Below are positions 60,855 to 64,000 of a DNA stretch of 64,000 bases, piece by piece. The notes below the pieces were generated by a model. The model saw only the letters and a program-made list of their open reading frames with translations. It was not told the origin of the DNA and searched no databases. Source of the stretch: Xenopus tropicalis (lineage: Eukaryota; Chordata; Amphibia; Anura; Pipidae); NCBI RefSeq assembly GCF_000004195.4, contig NC_030677.2, positions 98,422,829-98,486,828 of the forward strand. The letters are read 5' to 3'. Positions within the stretch are counted from its first letter, which is position 1, and every line of letters starts with the position of its first letter. The position numbers and the translations under genes are program-made.

Positions 60855-60957
60855 AAGGTTGTTCACCTTTAACTTTTAGTATGATGTAGCCAGCAATATT
60901 CTGAGACAATTTGCAGCAGCTCTTCATTTTTTATTCTTATTGGTTTTGAATTATTAA
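60855..60957 (+). repeat. fragment of TTAAAGGTGAACAACCCC-type MITE
   Basis: AAAAGGTTGTTCACCTTTAA, CTTTTAGTATGATGTAGCCA, TTCTGAGACAATTTGCAGCA and TCTTATTGGTTTTGAATTAT match the left end of the family. The rest is missing; the next MITE begins at the TTAAAGGGATAA text at 60954. Confidence 0.72.
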
Positions 60958-61285
60958 AGGGATAATGTCATGATTTTTATGGTATACGTTTTATTTCAAA
61001 ATTACACTGCTTACATAGCAAATAATTCACTCTACCATTTAAATTTTTATTCTTGAACCAACACATTTTTTTTTATTTTTTAGTTGTAATATGTAGGCAG
61101 CCATCTCAGTGCATTGTGAGTCTGAGCTTTCAGAAGGAGCCAGCACTACACATTAGAACTGCTTTCAGATAACCTATTGTTTCTCCTACTCCCATGTAAC
61201 TGGAGGAGTTGCCAGCCAGATTTGGATATTTTACTACTGAGTGCTATTCTCATATCTACTGGGTAGATTAGAGAGCGCTGAAATA
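60954..61285 (+). mobile_element. half of a T2-type MITE (TTAAAGGGATAATGTCATGA)
   Basis: The left end TTAAAGGGATAATGTCATGA and the internal GGCAGCCATCTCAGTGCATT, CTCCCATGTAACTGGAGGAG and TATTTTACTACTGAGTGCTA match the left half of an abundant Xenopus T2 MITE. The mirrored right half is absent; unrelated GC-rich text follows. Confidence 0.6.
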
Positions 61286-61734
61286 AATAATAAAAGCGCG
61301 GAGGGACAGTGGAACCAGCTGTGGCCCAGTTCCCTCCGTGCTTGTAAGGGGTTAACTTACCAGTGCAGTCAGGAAAGGGCAGCCCCCCCTTGCTCGCTCC
61401 TTCTCCCTCCTCTGTGCCTGCATTCCCGCCCTGCTGCTGCCACTCTGCTTCCTGGATTCCACCGAGCGGCATCCCCCTCCCACCCTCCCTGTTTAAGCAC
61501 ACTCTGTTTATAAAAATTTAAAAAAAAAAATTTTTTTTAAAAATCATCATATCAATATAAATTTGAGAAATTTGTGAAAAGCATTGAGGTCAATTGGCGT
61601 TTTTTTCTAGGTGACGTTTTCCATTCTGTACTACAGTTTTCTTGTGGCTGTTGGAGTCTATGGGCATTTATTTGTGGCCAAACCTGGTGAAAAATTTCGC
61701 TCCATATTAAGTAAAACTTTTTTTTCTAAACATG
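61286..61734. other. intergenic, GC-rich patch then AT-rich
   Basis: 61290-61500 is C+T-rich with CTCGCTCCTTCTCCCTCC; not recognised. A short poly-A/poly-T inverted run lies at 61520-61540. Confidence 0.35.
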
Positions 61735-61895
61735 CCCCTTTCCTCTGAAATAATAAAACAGTACGTTGTACTTGATTCTAACTAAGCTTTATGAATCCAT
61801 ATTGGTGGTAAATCAGTTATCTTCAGTTTATTTAATGTTTTAAATGTTTTTTAAGTAGATTTAAGGTATCGATATTACAGAAAAAAAACCTGTAT
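61735..61895. repeat. fragment of the palindromic MITE of 4478
   Basis: AATAAAACAGTACGTTGTAC, TTGATTCTAACTAAGCTTTA and TTTAAGTAGATTTAAGG parallel the interior of 4478-4806. Confidence 0.65.
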
Positions 61896-61899
61896 CTTT

Positions 61900-63500
61900 A
61901 TTTTACTCTGCCCATTAGTCAGTAGACTTAAGAGTATTGGATAAGACTACATTTACATTCTTTCCACATTGCTTTCACTTTTTTTTTTGTTTTGGAACTT
62001 ATTGGAGCACAAATCCAAGTAAATTTTATGAAAGAGCTGAGCTGAATATCCAGGGTACTCAGCCTTACCTTTGTGCATACTAATTATGTGTCTCACGCTT
62101 CAGTTTCCTTCCAGAAAGTTTGCTACATACATCTGCAGTAGCCATATCGGCATTATCTTTAAACTCCAATAAGCACTTTATTGAGCTCTAAATACGCCTT
62201 GTACTTCAGGTTTTAAAATATAAAGATTTGTTCTAACAACACTTCCTACAAATAGATTATTGTATAATGAAGTCGGCAGCAAAACAATTATCTATCTATA
62301 TTTCTGTTTATACTTGTTATCTATTTATTTTTCTATCAATAGCATTCTGTCTATATCTGTCTTTCAATCTACCTGTTAGCTGCAATACGCACAGCAAGGG
62401 AAATATGCAAAATGTAAGATTATATGAAATTGCTCTTATGCAGTTGTATTTCAGACATAGCCTGCTGTGCTTCTAGGTATAAATATATAATTAGTGCAGA
62501 TGCTGGATGTGCAGAAGAGTAAGACCTCAAGGGCAAAGGGCCATATATCACAGTAGAAGAGCAGGTGCTGAAATGTATAGAAAGTCAAGTCATGGAGCCC
62601 AGCTAATCTGCTGTTCAATATAATTGCCCATTATTAAAGGGTGGTATGAATGAAAAACAAAGGCCAATTACAATCTGAAAGTGAGATAAAATATTAAACA
62701 ATATATTATAGGGGAATGCCATGACAAAAAAGTTTTGCATAATAAAATAAAACATTTGAAACCAGTTTCCAATGTATTCATTTCCAGTGGCTTCATAGTT
62801 ATTTGTAAATGTAATTGCTATTAAAATCATTATTGTCTCTCCCTTACTACAGTATTTTCTGCACTGCTGTTTTAATGCAATGTAAGAGAAGTTTTCTTAT
62901 TGACCTTTAACGAAGCATTAAAGGCATAGGCACAAGTCTTGACTAGAGGAGATCTGGCTACTACTACATTGTTTAATATTTTTATTGTTAAGATTTCAAG
63001 AGTCAAAAACAGCAGTACATAAAGGGACAAACTAAAACTGCTATCAAATTGCAGTTATTAACAAATAACTTTACACTTTACTGGATGCTTTCTGTCATTC
63101 TGCAGAAAAAAAAAAGAAAGAAAAACCACCCTGCCCTGAATCATCATTGCACTAAGAGTTATTTCTGTAATTTCCTGTGCTGTTTCTGCTACAGTCTCCT
63201 TGCCCAAGCATTGTGCCCTTTGCAGTTTGGATCAGATGGAGATTTTAGCCTTTCTCTGGATTAGCTGGCAGTTAGTCAGGTTTCACTTGGTGAAAAGGTT
63301 GAACACATTTACTATGCATTTATGGAAAGAAGATATTCAGCCCACCAGAATATTCTTATATTTTTATGCACTCTAGACAGGTTTTGCATGGGCTATTACA
63401 AATGCTTTTGAAAATCAACATTATGAAACCTAGAATAGCAACTAGTGTCTGATAGGACATCAGCAGGCGGGTCCTTCAATCTACAGCTTTTTAAATCTCC
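61900..63500. other. intergenic sequence
   Basis: No gene. A possible eroded T2 MITE end (TTAAAGGGTGGTATGAATG) lies at 62634, and TATC-type runs at 62290-62345. Confidence 0.4.
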
Positions 63501-63506
63501 TAGCCT

Positions 63507-63795
63507 TAAAGGGGACCTGTCACTCACACATAAAAAGCTGTATAATAAAAGACCTTTAAAAATGAAACATGAAACCCAAATGATTTTATAATGAAATCAT
63601 CCATACCTGTTATAAATATATTTAAGCATCTGAGCTCTCAATCATATATTGTCTGCCCCTCCTTTATGTCATAGAGGCGGGCAGGCAATATATGATTGAT
63701 AGCTCAGATTTGTTATTACAATTACTTTATATATCCATTCTGTACTTCCTAGATAAGAAAAGTATCTCAAATTTTTTTTTAGGGTGACATTTTGC
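63507..63795. mobile_element. T2-like MITE (TTAAAGGGGACCTGTCAC)
   Basis: Begins TTAAAGGGGACCTGTCACTC. The centre is a near-perfect hairpin: CAATCATATATTGTCTGCCC against GGGCAGGCAATATATGATTG. The right end is eroded (AGGGTGACATTTTG). Confidence 0.65.
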
Positions 63796-63809
63796 AGTTG
63801 CAGCATTAT

Positions 63810-64000
63810 AAGGGCTGTGGTACACGCTGAGATTAGTCGCCCGCGACTAATCTCCCCGATATGACATCCCACTGGTGAGAATGTAAATTGCCGGTGGGAT
63901 GGCATACGCAGCGCAGCGATTTCCCCCAAATCGCAGAAGTTTCCTCTCACGGCAACTTCCGTGATTTCTGGCAATCGCTGCGTATGCCATCCCACCGGCA
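63810..64000. mobile_element. Harbinger-type MITE, cut by window end
   Basis: Starts AGGGCTGTGGTACACGCTGA then GATTAGTCGCCCGCGAC, as in 13597-13785. It contains CCCACTGGTGAGAATGTAAA, and the inverted copy TGCGTATGCCATCCCACCGG reaches the last base. Confidence 0.8.

Overview
This window is vertebrate nuclear DNA, most likely from a Xenopus frog. Three things point there: the exon of a vertebrate ONECUT transcription factor, the dense load of Kolobok/T2-type MITEs with TTAA target duplications, and the Harbinger, hAT, L2 and DIRS repeats familiar from Xenopus. It is AT-rich and mostly non-coding, with no operons or compact genes. Species assignment (X. tropicalis or X. laevis) is not possible by eye.

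The only host gene I can support is exon 1 of onecut3, on the minus strand. Its coding part runs from an ATG at 38476 to a GT splice donor at 37449, encoding 342 codons plus one base and including the whole CUT domain. The 5' UTR and probable promoter lie at about 38477-39000. The homeodomain exon was not found, so 1-37449 is probably the first part of a long intron and 39000 onward is upstream intergenic DNA. In the intron, 33.78-34.05 kb holds an HNF1-like half-site pair and a perfect ONECUT-type core. The stretch 42.6-47.6 kb upstream is unusually poor in repeats and is a candidate regulatory region.

The rest is a repeat landscape. From left to right: a palindromic MITE (4.48 kb), a decayed minisatellite (4.9-5.4 kb), a long inverted repeat (5.58 kb), several MITEs (10.5, 11.4, 13.6, 15.8, 17.7, 18.2-19.2 kb), a GATA array (14.65 kb), a MITE-MITE-L2 chain (25.2-26.5 kb), a hAT MITE with a perfect 8-bp duplication (28.8 kb), a MITE nested in a MITE (29.1-30.1 kb), long TA tracts (34.1 and 34.85 kb), GATA arrays with a duplicated flank (39.8-42.5 kb), an L2 LINE fragment (49.0-49.9 kb), a second decayed minisatellite (50.6-51.2 kb), a hAT element inserted at the edge of a T2 MITE (51.6-53.05 kb), and further MITEs to the end.

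The most substantial mobile element is a nearly complete DIRS-type tyrosine-recombinase retrotransposon at 54817-59946. It has inverted terminal repeats, an internal complementary region matching both outer ends, a gag-like ORF, a reverse transcriptase/RNase H/methyltransferase ORF and a tyrosine recombinase ORF. Its open frames and matching termini suggest recent insertion, but a small indel removes the last part of the recombinase, including the expected catalytic tyrosine, from the frame.

I did not find a convincing wholly new biological system. The best leads are the DIRS copy with its possible 5' intron, the intronic ONECUT/HNF1-like site cluster, and several structured repeats that standard families do not explain.
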